Assembly (NCBI RefSeq): GCF_018333235.1
Contig: NZ_BORP01000006.1
Span: 62,001 to 126,000 of the forward strand
Source: Ornithinibacillus bavariensis
GTDB taxonomy: Bacteria; Bacillota; Bacilli; Bacillales; Amphibacillaceae
Direction of reading: 5' to 3'
DNA length: 64,000 nucleotides
Numbering within the stretch: the first letter of the stretch is position 1; the number at the start of each line of letters is the position of its first letter. The notes beneath the pieces were generated by a model that was not told where the DNA came from, made no database searches, and saw only the letters and a list, made by a program, of their open reading frames with translations. A program made the position numbers and the translations under genes. Positions 1 to 8,189 of this stretch are shown piece by piece.

Positions 1-30
1 TCAAAGAATACGCAAGTAAAGTTCTTTATT

Positions 31-72
31 AAAAATCCCCCTCCAGCACTCACACAACACTGGAGGGGGGTT
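31..72 (-). terminator. Rho-independent terminator of acsA
   Basis: Arms CCCCCTCCAG (37-46) and CTGGAGGGGG (60-69) form a strong GC stem. On the minus strand it is followed by ATTTTTAATAAAG. It lies directly after the acsA stop codon. Confidence 0.9.
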
Positions 73-76
73 CTTA

Positions 77-1792
77 TTATTCTTCTAATGTTGAGGTGTC
101 ACCAGTCGGTAGTCCAAGCTCCCAAGATTTCAAAAGGCGACGCATGATTTTGCCGCTTCTTGTTTTTGGAATTGAGTCACGCACCTCTATTTCACGTGGT
201 GCAGCGTGTGCGGCTAACTCTGTTTTAACGAATTTTCGTATGTCTTCCAGTAGCTCTGATGATTCCTCGTAGCCAGGATTCAAGGTAATAAATGCCTTGA
301 TGATTTCTCCGCGCTGTGGATCTGGTTTACCAATGACACCGGCTTCTGCAACTGCAGGGTGTTCGATTAATTTACTCTCGACCTCAAATGGACCCACGCG
401 TTCTCCAGATGTATTGATGACATCATCTAGGCGGCCTTGAAACCAGAAATAACCATCTTCATCTCGGTAGGCGCTGTCACCTGAGACATACCACCCATTA
501 ATAAAATAGCTTTCGTATTTACCTGGGTTATTCCAAATCTGACGCATCATAGATGGCCAGCCTGCTTTAATTGCAAGATTTCCCATTTGGTTCGGTGGGA
601 TTTCATTTCCTTCATTATCAACTATCGTTGCTTCAATACCTGGTATTGGTTTGCCCATAGAACCTGGACGGATTTCCTCTGACGGTAGGTTGACAATTAA
701 CTGAGCGCCTGTTTCAGTCATCCACCATGTATCGTGAATTCGTAGATCAAATGCCTTTAATCCCCATGTGATGACCTCCGGATTTAAGGGTTCACCAACA
801 CTCATAATATGACGAAGTGAAGATAGGTCGAACGTTTTCACTAGGTCCTCTCCTGCACTCACTAGCATCCGTAATGCGGTTGGTGCAGTATACCAGACCG
901 TTACCTTATTTTTGGCTAAGGTTTCATACCAATCTTCTGGTGTGAAGCGTCCACCACGAATGACATTGGTTACACCATGTAGCCACGGAGCAAAAATTCC
1001 ATAGCTTGTTCCAGTCACCCAGCCTGGGTCAGCAGTACACCAATAGATATCATCCTCTTTTAAATCTAGGACCCATTCACCTGTTGCATAATGTTGGATC
1101 ATGGCATTATGGACATGGTACACACCCTTAGGTTTACCCGTGGACCCAGAGGTGTAATGGAGAAGCATACCATCCTCTAAGTCAACCCATTCGATATCAA
1201 AGGCATCACTTGCATCAGCCATTTCCTTTGTAAAATCAATATATTTACCGGAATCCTCTAGATTCCCACCAACAAGTACAATTTTTTCTAAATTAGGTAA
1301 TTCATCTTGTGGAACCCGTTCTAATAATTCTGGAGTAGTGATAAGCATTCTAGCTTCACTATCCTGCAAGCGATCACGTACTGCTTGCTCCATAAATGCT
1401 TCAAACAATGGACCTGCAATGGCACCAGTTTTTAATATACCGAAGAAGGTAACATAAAACTCTGGACTTCTTGGCATAAATAAAAAAACGCGGTCTCCCT
1501 TATTCACTCCATACTTTTTCAATACATTAGCAAATTGATTACTTTGTTTACTAATTTCCTCAAAAGTCAGTGTTTCTTCTCTTCCAGGTGCAGAGTATAA
1601 TAGAGCAATTTGATCCTTTTTCAACGGATTTTCCGCATGACGATCAATAGCTTCATAGGCAATGTTTACCTTTCCCGTTTCATTCCAGGAAAATTTTTGA
1701 TGAATATCCTCCCACTTAAAGCTAGCCCGCATTTCCTCATACTGTCTTAAATTGTGATTCCCTTTTCTTGCTGGAATTCGTTGCATGTCCAT
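77..1792 (-). CDS. acsA: acetyl-CoA synthetase (AcsA)
   Basis: Cytoplasmic AMP-forming ligase that activates acetate to acetyl-CoA through an acetyl-adenylate. The 571 residues match the length of Bacillus AcsA, and the sequence resembles it along its whole length. Visible motifs: the ATP-binding loop YTSGSTGKPKG at 213-223, the aromatic motif WWMTETG near 355, the SGD hinge region followed by the FQGRLDDVI segment, and PKTRSGKIMRR near the C-terminus, where Lys548 is the conserved catalytic lysine that is acetylated to switch the enzyme off in Bacillus. ATG is preceded by GAGGTGAT at a good distance. It is a single-gene unit ending in a strong terminator. A perfect CcpA operator lies 25-39 bp upstream of the start, so glucose repression is expected. 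No acuABC genes are visible beside it. Confidence 0.96.
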   Translation of the reverse strand: MDMQRIPARKGNHNLRQYEEMRASFKWEDIHQKFSWNETGKVNIAYEAIDRHAENPLKKDQIALLYSAPGREETLTFEEISKQSNQFANVLKKYGVNKGDRVFLFMPRSPEFYVTFFGILKTGAIAGPLFEAFMEQAVRDRLQDSEARMLITTPELLERVPQDELPNLEKIVLVGGNLEDSGKYIDFTKEMADASDAFDIEWVDLEDGMLLHYTSGSTGKPKGVYHVHNAMIQHYATGEWVLDLKEDDIYWCTADPGWVTGTSYGIFAPWLHGVTNVIRGGRFTPEDWYETLAKNKVTVWYTAPTALRMLVSAGEDLVKTFDLSSLRHIMSVGEPLNPEVITWGLKAFDLRIHDTWWMTETGAQLIVNLPSEEIRPGSMGKPIPGIEATIVDNEGNEIPPNQMGNLAIKAGWPSMMRQIWNNPGKYESYFINGWYVSGDSAYRDEDGYFWFQGRLDDVINTSGERVGPFEVESKLIEHPAVAEAGVIGKPDPQRGEIIKAFITLNPGYEESSELLEDIRKFVKTELAAHAAPREIEVRDSIPKTRSGKIMRRLLKSWELGLPTGDTSTLEE

Positions 1793-1816
1793 CGTATCAC
1801 CTCATACATCAAGATT

Positions 1817-1831
1817 TTGAAACCGATTACA
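1817..1831 (-). promoter_or_regulatory. cre site (CcpA operator) of acsA
   Basis: TTGAAACCGATTACA fits the consensus WTGNAANCGNWNNCW at every position. It lies just upstream of the acsA start, where CcpA binding would block transcription. Carbon repression of acsA by CcpA is known in B. subtilis. Confidence 0.75.
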
Positions 1832-1938
1832 TTTCTTAATTGTGAAATATTTAAGTATTATTTTAAAACATTTTATGACAATTTAAAAGAGTTTATTACT
1901 AATTTAATAGAATGTTTTATCAATTAGCTTTATTTAAC

Positions 1939-1974
1939 AAAAAAATCCTCTCTAGTAAAATACTAAAGAGGTGT
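1939..1974 (-). terminator. Rho-independent terminator of the MltG-like gene
   Basis: On the minus strand an imperfect stem, CCTCTTTAGTA against TACTAGAGAGG, is followed by a run of T. It is placed 15 bases after the stop codon. Confidence 0.8.
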
Positions 1975-1988
1975 AATACGTTTTCCAT

Positions 1989-2459
1989 TTAATTGATGAT
2001 TAAAATAGCAATTTGCTGATAGCTCATCTGTGAATTTAGTAGATATGTACCGGGACGGATGATTGTTTGAAAATTATGTTCCCCTAAATAATCATTAAAG
2101 GCTTCGGCATCATCAACAATGCCATATTTATAAAGAATGTCAGCTACTTCTTGTGAAATCATTCCTTTTTCAATAACGAGTTTATATTCTTTTATGGTCT
2201 CTTTTTGGTTGTTTCCAGTTTGTTTATTGTCCTCTTGACTTTCCCCTGATTTAGCCGATTCATCCGGTGTATTGGACTCTACCTTATTATCTTTTTTAAT
2301 AACCTCATAATCTTGCTTTTGTAAATAAGTGATTGCATCTTCTATTGTGTATTCCTTTTCTACTACATTTGTCTTTGGGGAATTTGTGTAATAGGCATAT
2401 GCTAGTATTCCTGTAGCAAATAAAACGCCTATGGAGATACCACGTAATAAATCTCTCAT
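1989..2459 (-). CDS. MltG/YceG-like membrane-anchored protein lacking the catalytic domain
   Basis: 156 residues: a short cytoplasmic start, one membrane segment at about 7-24, a low-complexity polar linker rich in Asp, Lys and Gln (about 60-90), and a C-terminal domain. That domain contains IEKGMISQEVADILY and IIRPGTYLLNSQMSY, typical of the LysM-like subdomain at the front of endolytic murein transglycosylases (MltG/YceG). The lytic transglycosylase domain with its catalytic Glu is absent, and the protein ends soon after the LysM-like part. It may therefore sense or bind peptidoglycan or its precursors rather than cut. The ATG overlaps the stop of the upstream small membrane gene by 4 bases, so the two are translationally coupled. 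The family assignment is moderate and the function unknown. Confidence 0.7.
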   Translation of the reverse strand: MRDLLRGISIGVLFATGILAYAYYTNSPKTNVVEKEYTIEDAITYLQKQDYEVIKKDNKVESNTPDESAKSGESQEDNKQTGNNQKETIKEYKLVIEKGMISQEVADILYKYGIVDDAEAFNDYLGEHNFQTIIRPGTYLLNSQMSYQQIAILIIN

Positions 2460-2644
2460 TCTTCATACTCCACTAATAATTCTTCTTCCAAAGCCTTTAG
2501 CCGCTTATTTATTTTATAAAATTCTACGGTTTGACTCGTACTTAATTCTTCATAGCTTGCTTCCGCATCAAACTTTTTAACTCTAAACGATACTAGGAAT
2601 ACAAGAATCGCAAAAACGATTAAACAAATGATTGCTATTGTCAT
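2456..2644 (-). CDS. small single-pass membrane protein (62 aa)
   Basis: Hypothetical protein with one N-terminal membrane helix (about residues 2-21, very Ile/Val/Phe rich), followed by a charged, probably coiled-coil tail ending in acidic residues (EELLVEYEE). I chose ATG at 2644 rather than GTG at 2650, because the ribosome site TGAGGT (2651-2656) would touch the GTG but sits six bases from the ATG. Its stop overlaps the start of the MltG-like gene (ATGA). The pair may form a small envelope unit. I do not recognise the family. Confidence 0.6.
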   Translation of the reverse strand: MTIAIICLIVFAILVFLVSFRVKKFDAEASYEELSTSQTVEFYKINKRLKALEEELLVEYEE

Positions 2645-2670
2645 GTACACACCTCAATTTTCCCATAATA

Positions 2671-2704
2671 AAAAGCACCGAATTCGAACCACTCCGGTGC
2701 TTTT
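2671..2704 (-). terminator. hairpin with T-tract just upstream of the small membrane gene
   Basis: AAAAGCACCG (2671-2680) pairs with CGGTGCTTTT (2695-2704). On the minus strand it is followed by TTTTTATTAT. It lies only about 15 bases before the ribosome site of the next minus gene, and no minus-strand gene is seen upstream of it. It could be an attenuator or the terminator of a lost gene. Confidence 0.6.
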
Positions 2705-3111
2705 AGTATACAACAATTATTCGTGAGGGTATAAAGGATTTTGAATCGTTAACTAATCTTATTGAATTATAATGTACTCTCGGCTGCATTCAAATCTATG
2801 ATACACGGTTAAACGGAAGGATTAAAATGAACAATTCTCTTCTTTATGGACAGGATTTAAACAGTATTCTTATCGTGTAGAGAAAAAGCCTAACCCATTT
2901 TTTGTTAGTTCTTAAATGGACTGATACAATAAGTAATAAACGAGGTATCTATTGACAAAATGATTAACCTAAATTAATAGATGAAAGAGAGATGTGAAAA
3001 GTATCTCTTTGTAAGAAGGATTTCAAAACAGATAAGTCAGAGATATTTAATACTGTGTTTTCTAGTTGTTATATGTTTGGTATATGATATCTACAGTCGA
3101 GGAGGGAAAAA
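2705..3111. other. gene-free stretch upstream of the response regulator
   Basis: About 400 AT-rich bases with no convincing gene. A 17-codon frame starting at 2827 after GGAAGGA is too short to support. A possible promoter for the downstream two-component genes has TTGACA at 2952, but its -10 box is poor. Confidence 0.5.
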
Positions 3112-3822
3112 GTGAACGAACGTATACTCATTATTGAAGACGAAGTAGGACTAATTAAAATGCTAAAACGGTTGTTAGATAAGGAAGGATTTCAAGAGAT
3201 ATACCAGGCTGAGTCCGGTGCTGAAGCATTGAGAACGGTACAGGAGAAAAAGATTGATCTGATATTGCTCGATGTCATGCTGCCAGATACAAACGGTTTT
3301 GATTTGTGTCAACAAATTAGAGAAATATCAGACGTACCCATTATCTTTTTGACAGCGCGAACGACGGATATTGACAAATTAACCGGCTTTTCTATGGGTG
3401 GCGATGACTATATAACAAAACCTTTTAATCCCCTCGAAGTAGCTGCCCGAATCAAAGCCATTCTACATCGTCAAAGGAAAGCAATAAAAGAGATCCCTCA
3501 GCTATTTGAAACAGAGCGTTTCGTGTTGCATTATGACCAAGCAAGGTTGATTGTGGAAGGAAAAGAGGTAAATTGCCCAGCTAAGGAGTTCCAATTACTA
3601 AAATTTATGTGCCAACATCCCAATCAAGTTTTTAGTGTAGACCATTTATATGAAAGAGTTTGGGGAGATTATAGTATTGTGGGGAAAGAAAATACGGTCA
3701 TGGTCCATATTAGTCGCCTACGCCAAAAAATCGAACAGGATCCTAAACATCCAGAGTATTTAAAAAATGTGAGAGGATTGGGCTACATGCTAAGTAATGA
3801 AAATCAAAGGAGTCTCCAATGA
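3112..3822 (+). CDS. OmpR-family response regulator
   Basis: DNA-binding response regulator of 236 residues. The receiver domain (about 1-120) has the acidic pocket E9/D10, phospho-acceptor Asp54 (LLDVMLPD), Thr81 area (LTART) and the lysine of TKPF. The winged-helix DNA-binding domain occupies about 130-230. GTG start preceded by GGAGGG. It overlaps the following sensor kinase by 4 bases, so they form one transcriptional unit. The pair sits just before an ABC transporter locus, as in the Bce-type peptide-sensing modules of Firmicutes, which suggests that it controls that transporter. This role is inferred from position only. It is not WalR, which is encoded at 55.1 kb. Confidence 0.9.
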   Translation: MNERILIIEDEVGLIKMLKRLLDKEGFQEIYQAESGAEALRTVQEKKIDLILLDVMLPDTNGFDLCQQIREISDVPIIFLTARTTDIDKLTGFSMGGDDYITKPFNPLEVAARIKAILHRQRKAIKEIPQLFETERFVLHYDQARLIVEGKEVNCPAKEFQLLKFMCQHPNQVFSVDHLYERVWGDYSIVGKENTVMVHISRLRQKIEQDPKHPEYLKNVRGLGYMLSNENQRSLQ

Positions 3823-4892
3823 AATTAGAAACCAAGATTTCATTGATATTAATTATCATTTTTTTAACCACTGGTGTTATTTTTTTTATTACCGGTTTTT
3901 CAGTCCTTTCACTATTGAATATCCCTTTAGGAATGAATGGATTGGTGACATATATTTTATTCCCAATACTATTGATTGGAATACTTATTCTGATCGGTCT
4001 GATTATCGACCGTCAAATCAGAAAGCCTCTTTTCTTTTTTATACGCTGGATTGATCAATTATCCCTTGGGATCTTTAAAAAGCCTGATACGATTAAGAAT
4101 TTTTCTTTAAACAAGATAAGGTTTCGTCCATTTTTGGAACTTACATCAAAGCTCGATGGTCTAACACAACAACTCAATGCAGCAGAGAAAGAACGACAAG
4201 AACTTGAGGAAACAAGGAAGAACTGGACCTCTGGAGTGACACATGACTTAAAAACGCCGTTATCCTACATTAAAGGTTATGCAGCTATGCTCCGCTCCGA
4301 GCATAAATGGAGTGAAGAAGAAATGAAGGATTTTGCTAAAATTATTGAAGAAAAATCATTATATATGGAACAGTTAATTGATGATTTAAGTGTTATGTAT
4401 GAGTTTGATAAAATGCAAATCCCATTAGATTTTCGTACTATCAATCTAGCTACTTTTATAAAAAATGTCTTGGACGATCTTCGTCAGTACCCAATGGCTA
4501 TTGACTATCCTATTCATTTAAATGTTAAGGATGAAGACGATATTTTATTATCTATTGATCAGACATTATTAAAAAGAGCATTAGAAAATTTCATTATGAA
4601 TGCTATTTATCATAATCCCCGTGAAACAACGATTACTGTCTCTATAGAAAAATTAGAAGGATCAACTTTAATAGAAATTAAAGACGATGGCATCGGTATG
4701 GATGATAAAACAATCCAACAATTATTTAATCAATATTACCGAGGGACAAGGACAGACAAGTCCCATCTCGGGTCAGGGTTGGGAATGTCCATTGCTAAAC
4801 AGTTTATTGAAAAACAAGGAGGGCATATTAAAGTCGAAAGTGAGCGCAATAAAGGAACGAAGATAAAGATATCATTTCCTTTCAAAAATTAA
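3819..4892 (+). CDS. membrane sensor histidine kinase, short-loop type
   Basis: 357 residues. Two membrane helices (about 7-33 and 41-63) are separated by only about 7 residues, the layout of intramembrane-sensing kinases that lack an extracellular sensor domain. After a linker comes the dimerisation domain with VTHDLKTPLSY (phospho-accepting His142). The ATP-binding domain follows, with the N box around NAIYHNP, G1 box DDGIGM and G2 box GSGLGMSIAK. Start ATG overlaps the regulator stop (ATGA). A clear terminator follows, separating it from the ABC genes. In related systems such kinases take their signal from a neighbouring ABC transporter. Here the neighbouring transporter is of a different permease type, so that link is an inference. 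Confidence 0.9.
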   Translation: MKLETKISLILIIIFLTTGVIFFITGFSVLSLLNIPLGMNGLVTYILFPILLIGILILIGLIIDRQIRKPLFFFIRWIDQLSLGIFKKPDTIKNFSLNKIRFRPFLELTSKLDGLTQQLNAAEKERQELEETRKNWTSGVTHDLKTPLSYIKGYAAMLRSEHKWSEEEMKDFAKIIEEKSLYMEQLIDDLSVMYEFDKMQIPLDFRTINLATFIKNVLDDLRQYPMAIDYPIHLNVKDEDDILLSIDQTLLKRALENFIMNAIYHNPRETTITVSIEKLEGSTLIEIKDDGIGMDDKTIQQLFNQYYRGTRTDKSHLGSGLGMSIAKQFIEKQGGHIKVESERNKGTKIKISFPFKN

Positions 4893-4902
4893 GATTCTGT
4901 TA

Positions 4903-4934
4903 AGACACCATTTCAATGGTGTTTATTTTTTTGT
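4903..4934 (+). terminator. Rho-independent terminator of the two-component operon
   Basis: ACACCATT TC AATGGTGT stem followed by a T-rich run (TTTATTTTTTTG), directly after the kinase gene. Confidence 0.85.
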
Positions 4935-5004
4935 TCTATATTACGTATAGAAACGAATTATTCGTGACGAGCCATCCATTACTGAGTTGAAAGGAATGAA
5001 CCAA

Positions 5005-5115
5005 ATGAAGAAAGACTTATTTAGTCAAAAAATGAAAGACTTGAATCAAACGGTCAAAGTAATGTTTACTATGCTAGCAATTGACGTCAAATTTGATGGG
5101 TGGTGCAAATGTTAA
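5005..5115 (+). CDS. candidate 36-residue peptide with C-terminal WCKC
   Basis: Short frame too small for routine gene calling. ATG at 5005 has AAGGA at 4991-4995, nine bases away; an earlier in-frame ATG at 4996 abuts that site. The product is basic at the start (MKKDLF), has a hydrophobic middle (VMFTMLAIDV) and ends GWCKC. Its stop at 5113-5115 overlaps the likely ATG of the ABC ATPase (5109) in another frame, so it would couple translation of the transporter. Position and size fit an exported bacteriocin or signalling peptide, or simply a translational leader. No family recognised; existence as a gene is uncertain. Confidence 0.4.
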   Translation: MKKDLFSQKMKDLNQTVKVMFTMLAIDVKFDGWCKC

Positions 5116-5798
5116 TTGAAGCTCAAGATATTACAGTAGCAATTGGTGGGCGCCTTGTACTTGATGGTGAGTCGGTTCATTGTAAGCCCGGTACCATCAC
5201 TGCACTCGTGGGCGCGAGTGGGTCGGGAAAAACTACACTCCTTCACTCCCTAGGATTATTGCTCCCAGTAAATAAGGGCAGCATACGAATTAATGGGAAC
5301 GATGTCACAAGGTATAGCACCACCGCACGACGTCGATTTTGGCGAGATCATGCGGCCTTCGTACTTCAGGATTATGGCATTATGGATGAGGAGTCAGTTG
5401 CCTTCAATGTCACTATGCAGGCGAGCATCATTGGAAGGCGTGTCTCTGGAAATAAAGAACAGTTGATACAATCACTTGAAGAAACGGGTCTTACAGGTAG
5501 AGAAAATGAGTTGGCCGGACATCTAAGTGGAGGCGAGAAGCAGCGGCTTGCCCTGGCCCGTGCTATTTACAAGGATGCTGATGTCCTGTTTGTTGATGAG
5601 CCAACTGCTTCGCTTGATGCCGGTAATCGGCGGATGGTCATCAAACTGCTTACGGACTTCGCTCTGCGTGGTCAGACAGTCATTGTGTCAACACATGATT
5701 CCGAGATGATTGATGCGTGCAATGTTTTGCATCAGGTCGGTTCCAAAGCTCGTTTCATTAAAGAAGACAAGGAGGATAATTATGAAAACAACTTCTAA
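5109..5798 (+). CDS. ABC transporter ATP-binding protein, possible bacteriocin-export group
   Basis: Nucleotide-binding subunit of about 229 residues. Walker A GASGSGKTT, Q-loop VLQDYG, signature LSGGEKQRLALARA, Walker B VLFVDEP with TASLD, and the switch histidine in STHDSE are all present, so it should hydrolyse ATP. ATG at 5109 is preferred to GTG at 5100 or 5103. The stop overlaps the next gene by 17 bases. Its partner is almost certainly the large permease at 6209-8188. The permease type and the short Q-loop region recall the lactococcin 972-type ABC group, which is a tentative assignment. The coding sequence is clearly more GC-rich than the chromosomal core genes here, suggesting acquisition. 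Confidence 0.88.
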   Translation: MLIEAQDITVAIGGRLVLDGESVHCKPGTITALVGASGSGKTTLLHSLGLLLPVNKGSIRINGNDVTRYSTTARRRFWRDHAAFVLQDYGIMDEESVAFNVTMQASIIGRRVSGNKEQLIQSLEETGLTGRENELAGHLSGGEKQRLALARAIYKDADVLFVDEPTASLDAGNRRMVIKLLTDFALRGQTVIVSTHDSEMIDACNVLHQVGSKARFIKEDKEDNYENNF

Positions 5799-6135
5799 AA
5801 TTATTATCGGTATTGGTTTAGTACTGGTAGTAGGATCCTTTTCTTTTCTTAACGGTTGGATACCGGTAGCGCCAAAGGACACGCATCCGCCATGTGACCA
5901 ACTGCCGACCGTTGCAGAGGTAATGGCTGCTTTGGACAATCACGAAAAGCTCGCCAAAGAAATAGAAAATCTAGGAGATGGGATTAAAGTAGAATTGGGT
6001 AAGCCTTGTCCAAATAATCCGGAACGGGGACTCGTCTTGGTTAGCTACAATTCAAAATCGGAGCGTGATGCCATAGACAAACTGTTCTCCACCAGTGAAG
6101 GATTTGGGGCTCCGGTTCTTTTGGAGAAACGCTAA
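5782..6135 (+). CDS. small membrane-anchored or secreted protein with two cysteines
   Basis: 117 residues; ATG after a strong AAGGAGG (5769-5775). An N-terminal hydrophobic segment (about 7-25) could be a signal sequence or anchor. The exterior part has one cysteine just after the anchor (HPPCDQ) and one further on (GKPCPNN), which could form a disulfide. No lipobox is present. It lies between the ATPase and permease genes, overlapping the first, so it is probably part of the same complex: an accessory, immunity or substrate-binding protein. I do not recognise the family. Confidence 0.7.
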   Translation: MKTTSKIIIGIGLVLVVGSFSFLNGWIPVAPKDTHPPCDQLPTVAEVMAALDNHEKLAKEIENLGDGIKVELGKPCPNNPERGLVLVSYNSKSERDAIDKLFSTSEGFGAPVLLEKR

Positions 6136-6208
6136 CCCTAGCTTCAACTAGTTAGCCTTAACCTTAAACATTTTCTCTCGCATGGAAAAAGAAAAGGGGG
6201 AAAGAGAG

Positions 6209-8188
6209 ATGAATATGTACAAACGTATCATAGTAGCCGTTTCGGCAGCGTTGTTTACTTTACTTGCACTGCTGGCTGCAATCATTACCGACCTATATGA
6301 TCGAGAATTTCCACAAGCTATTGGGAGCGACAGTAGGCTAACTATTAGCTTCAAGGAATCAAGTTTCTCTATCTCTGAAGCATTTTTAAAGCTAGAAGAA
6401 CTCGATACACGGCTAAAGCTTGGACTAGTCAAGGTTGCCCCAGATCTGGCCAAGGAGGGAGATGGCAAGATTTTTGCAATGCTTAACGATGGAACTTTGC
6501 CTGATGCGTTTACTTGGTTCAACGGTAACGATACAGGTCAAATTGTTGGCAAAGATCAGCTTGCCAATTCCTACCCTGATGGGTTATATCTCGTGACTGG
6601 CAGTACAGATCGTTTGGGTGAACTTGAGGACACTCTGAGGGATGCGGGTGTAGATGTTAGCCGCAGGGATGCCTCAATCTTGGATAGTCTTGTATTCGTG
6701 GTGCAGGAAAAGGGATTTACAACCGTAATTCTTGCCTCGCTTGTGCTGATTTCATCACTAGCACTGTTTTGGCTGTCAGTGAGGGCGCGAGGACGTGCAC
6801 TTCGGGTTCTGGGTGGGTCTCCAACTAAACGAATTCTGATGCAGGACCTTACAGCGTTTGGTGGGGCATTATTTATTTCCGCTGGGACTGTAGCTATAGT
6901 TGCAGCAGGCTATGTGGGTGTTTTTCATGGCTGGATGTACGTTAGCGTCTTCCTCAAAGTACTGATTAGTCTGCAAGTCATAGTTATTGCCATTTCCCTA
7001 TTTGTTGCATTTATTATGTCTGCATCGACATGGCCAAGTGCTGTCATGCTCGCTACTAGACAACCAACTGTTAAAAGCCTCCGTTCGATGGCGATTCTGA
7101 TCCAGGCTCTAACATTCGTTTTAGTGGTAGCTACGGTGACCCCTGCTTGGTCTGCATATCAACACTCATCTGCTAAGGCGGCTGAAATGGCACAGTGGAA
7201 GAGACTGGCAGACCAAGTATCGATTGTGTTCGCAACAGACAATGACGAAATGGATCACATGGAAGCAATGATTGGCAACATGGTAAAGGATGCCGAATCT
7301 ATTCAATCAGTGGCACTTTCTTATACTTTCACGAAGGAAATGTGGCCATCCGTTGATTTCGGTGAGTACTCCGCCGTCTCTTTCGTAAACCAGCGTTGGC
7401 TTGACTTAGTTACTTTAGGTGAGAAACAACCGATTGTAGCGCCTATTTCGCACCACAACATTTCAGAAGATCTTGTTCATGAAGTCCAAGAACAGATTAA
7501 TATTTTATCGCGAGAAGATCATCCCACAAATCTATTGGAACAATTAATATTCCTCCATCCGGTCAAGGAATCCCAACTTCCAGTGGCACAAGGGGGAGGG
7601 GGGGGAAGTCTCTACTTTGGAGATGATGTCCTATTCGCTGTCGTTCCCTCACTGTATGAAACCTTTAATGATTCTACCTTAACATCCATGATCTCAAGTA
7701 ACAACATCGTGTTCACTGGTGTAACAGCTACGCAACATTTATTAGAACGACACAGCCTTGATGCACAGGCGCTACGCAATCGCGGCATTAAAGGAGAACT
7801 GGAGGTTGTTTATATTGCTGAAGAGGGAATACTACATGCACAGTTTGCCGCATACCTTGTGTGGTTACAGTTCCTTTCTCTGCTTGTACTGGCGGTTGCT
7901 TTCAGTGTTGCTACTGCAATCCGTGCATTGATCACTGCAACATTACAGGCGAAGCGTGACTTCCCATTGCGGTTGGCAGGACAGTCGTGGATGCGAATCC
8001 TACAGAGTCGCGTGATCAAGGAACTGCTTGTAGGGATAATACTCGTAATGATCGTCGTCGCCCTACAAAAACCTGACGCAATAGGAATTCTTCTTGTGAC
8101 TACAGCATATGGATTGCTTCTTGTTCTACTGTCCCATCTGTTTGCCGTCCAATGGTGTTTCCATGGAGTCAGTAAGCGGAGGATTTGA
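6209..8188 (+). CDS. large ABC permease, DUF1430-like (bacteriocin-associated membrane protein)
   Basis: About 659 residues. ATG at 6209 is preferred to 6182 because GGGGGAAAGAGAG lies at a proper distance. Layout: membrane helix at about 5-26, extracellular domain of about 140 residues, three helices around 165-285, a helix near 295-315, a second large extracellular domain (about 320-540) containing a Gly-rich stretch (QGGGGGS), and three helices at the C-terminus. This 1+3+1+3 arrangement with two outside domains is like the integral membrane proteins found beside bacteriocin genes (DUF1430, TIGR01654 type) and resembles FtsX/MacB permeases. It should pair with the upstream ATPase for export or self-immunity. 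A run of eight G bases inside the gene (7598-7605) could slip and switch the frame. Confidence 0.75.
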   Translation: MNMYKRIIVAVSAALFTLLALLAAIITDLYDREFPQAIGSDSRLTISFKESSFSISEAFLKLEELDTRLKLGLVKVAPDLAKEGDGKIFAMLNDGTLPDAFTWFNGNDTGQIVGKDQLANSYPDGLYLVTGSTDRLGELEDTLRDAGVDVSRRDASILDSLVFVVQEKGFTTVILASLVLISSLALFWLSVRARGRALRVLGGSPTKRILMQDLTAFGGALFISAGTVAIVAAGYVGVFHGWMYVSVFLKVLISLQVIVIAISLFVAFIMSASTWPSAVMLATRQPTVKSLRSMAILIQALTFVLVVATVTPAWSAYQHSSAKAAEMAQWKRLADQVSIVFATDNDEMDHMEAMIGNMVKDAESIQSVALSYTFTKEMWPSVDFGEYSAVSFVNQRWLDLVTLGEKQPIVAPISHHNISEDLVHEVQEQINILSREDHPTNLLEQLIFLHPVKESQLPVAQGGGGGSLYFGDDVLFAVVPSLYETFNDSTLTSMISSNNIVFTGVTATQHLLERHSLDAQALRNRGIKGELEVVYIAEEGILHAQFAAYLVWLQFLSLLVLAVAFSVATAIRALITATLQAKRDFPLRLAGQSWMRILQSRVIKELLVGIILVMIVVALQKPDAIGILLVTTAYGLLLVLLSHLFAVQWCFHGVSKRRI

Positions 8189-8189
8189 T

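Noticed and set aside
2827-2880. 17-codon ORF MNNSLLYGQDL...
   Set aside because: It has a ribosome-like site, but is too short and no context supports it.
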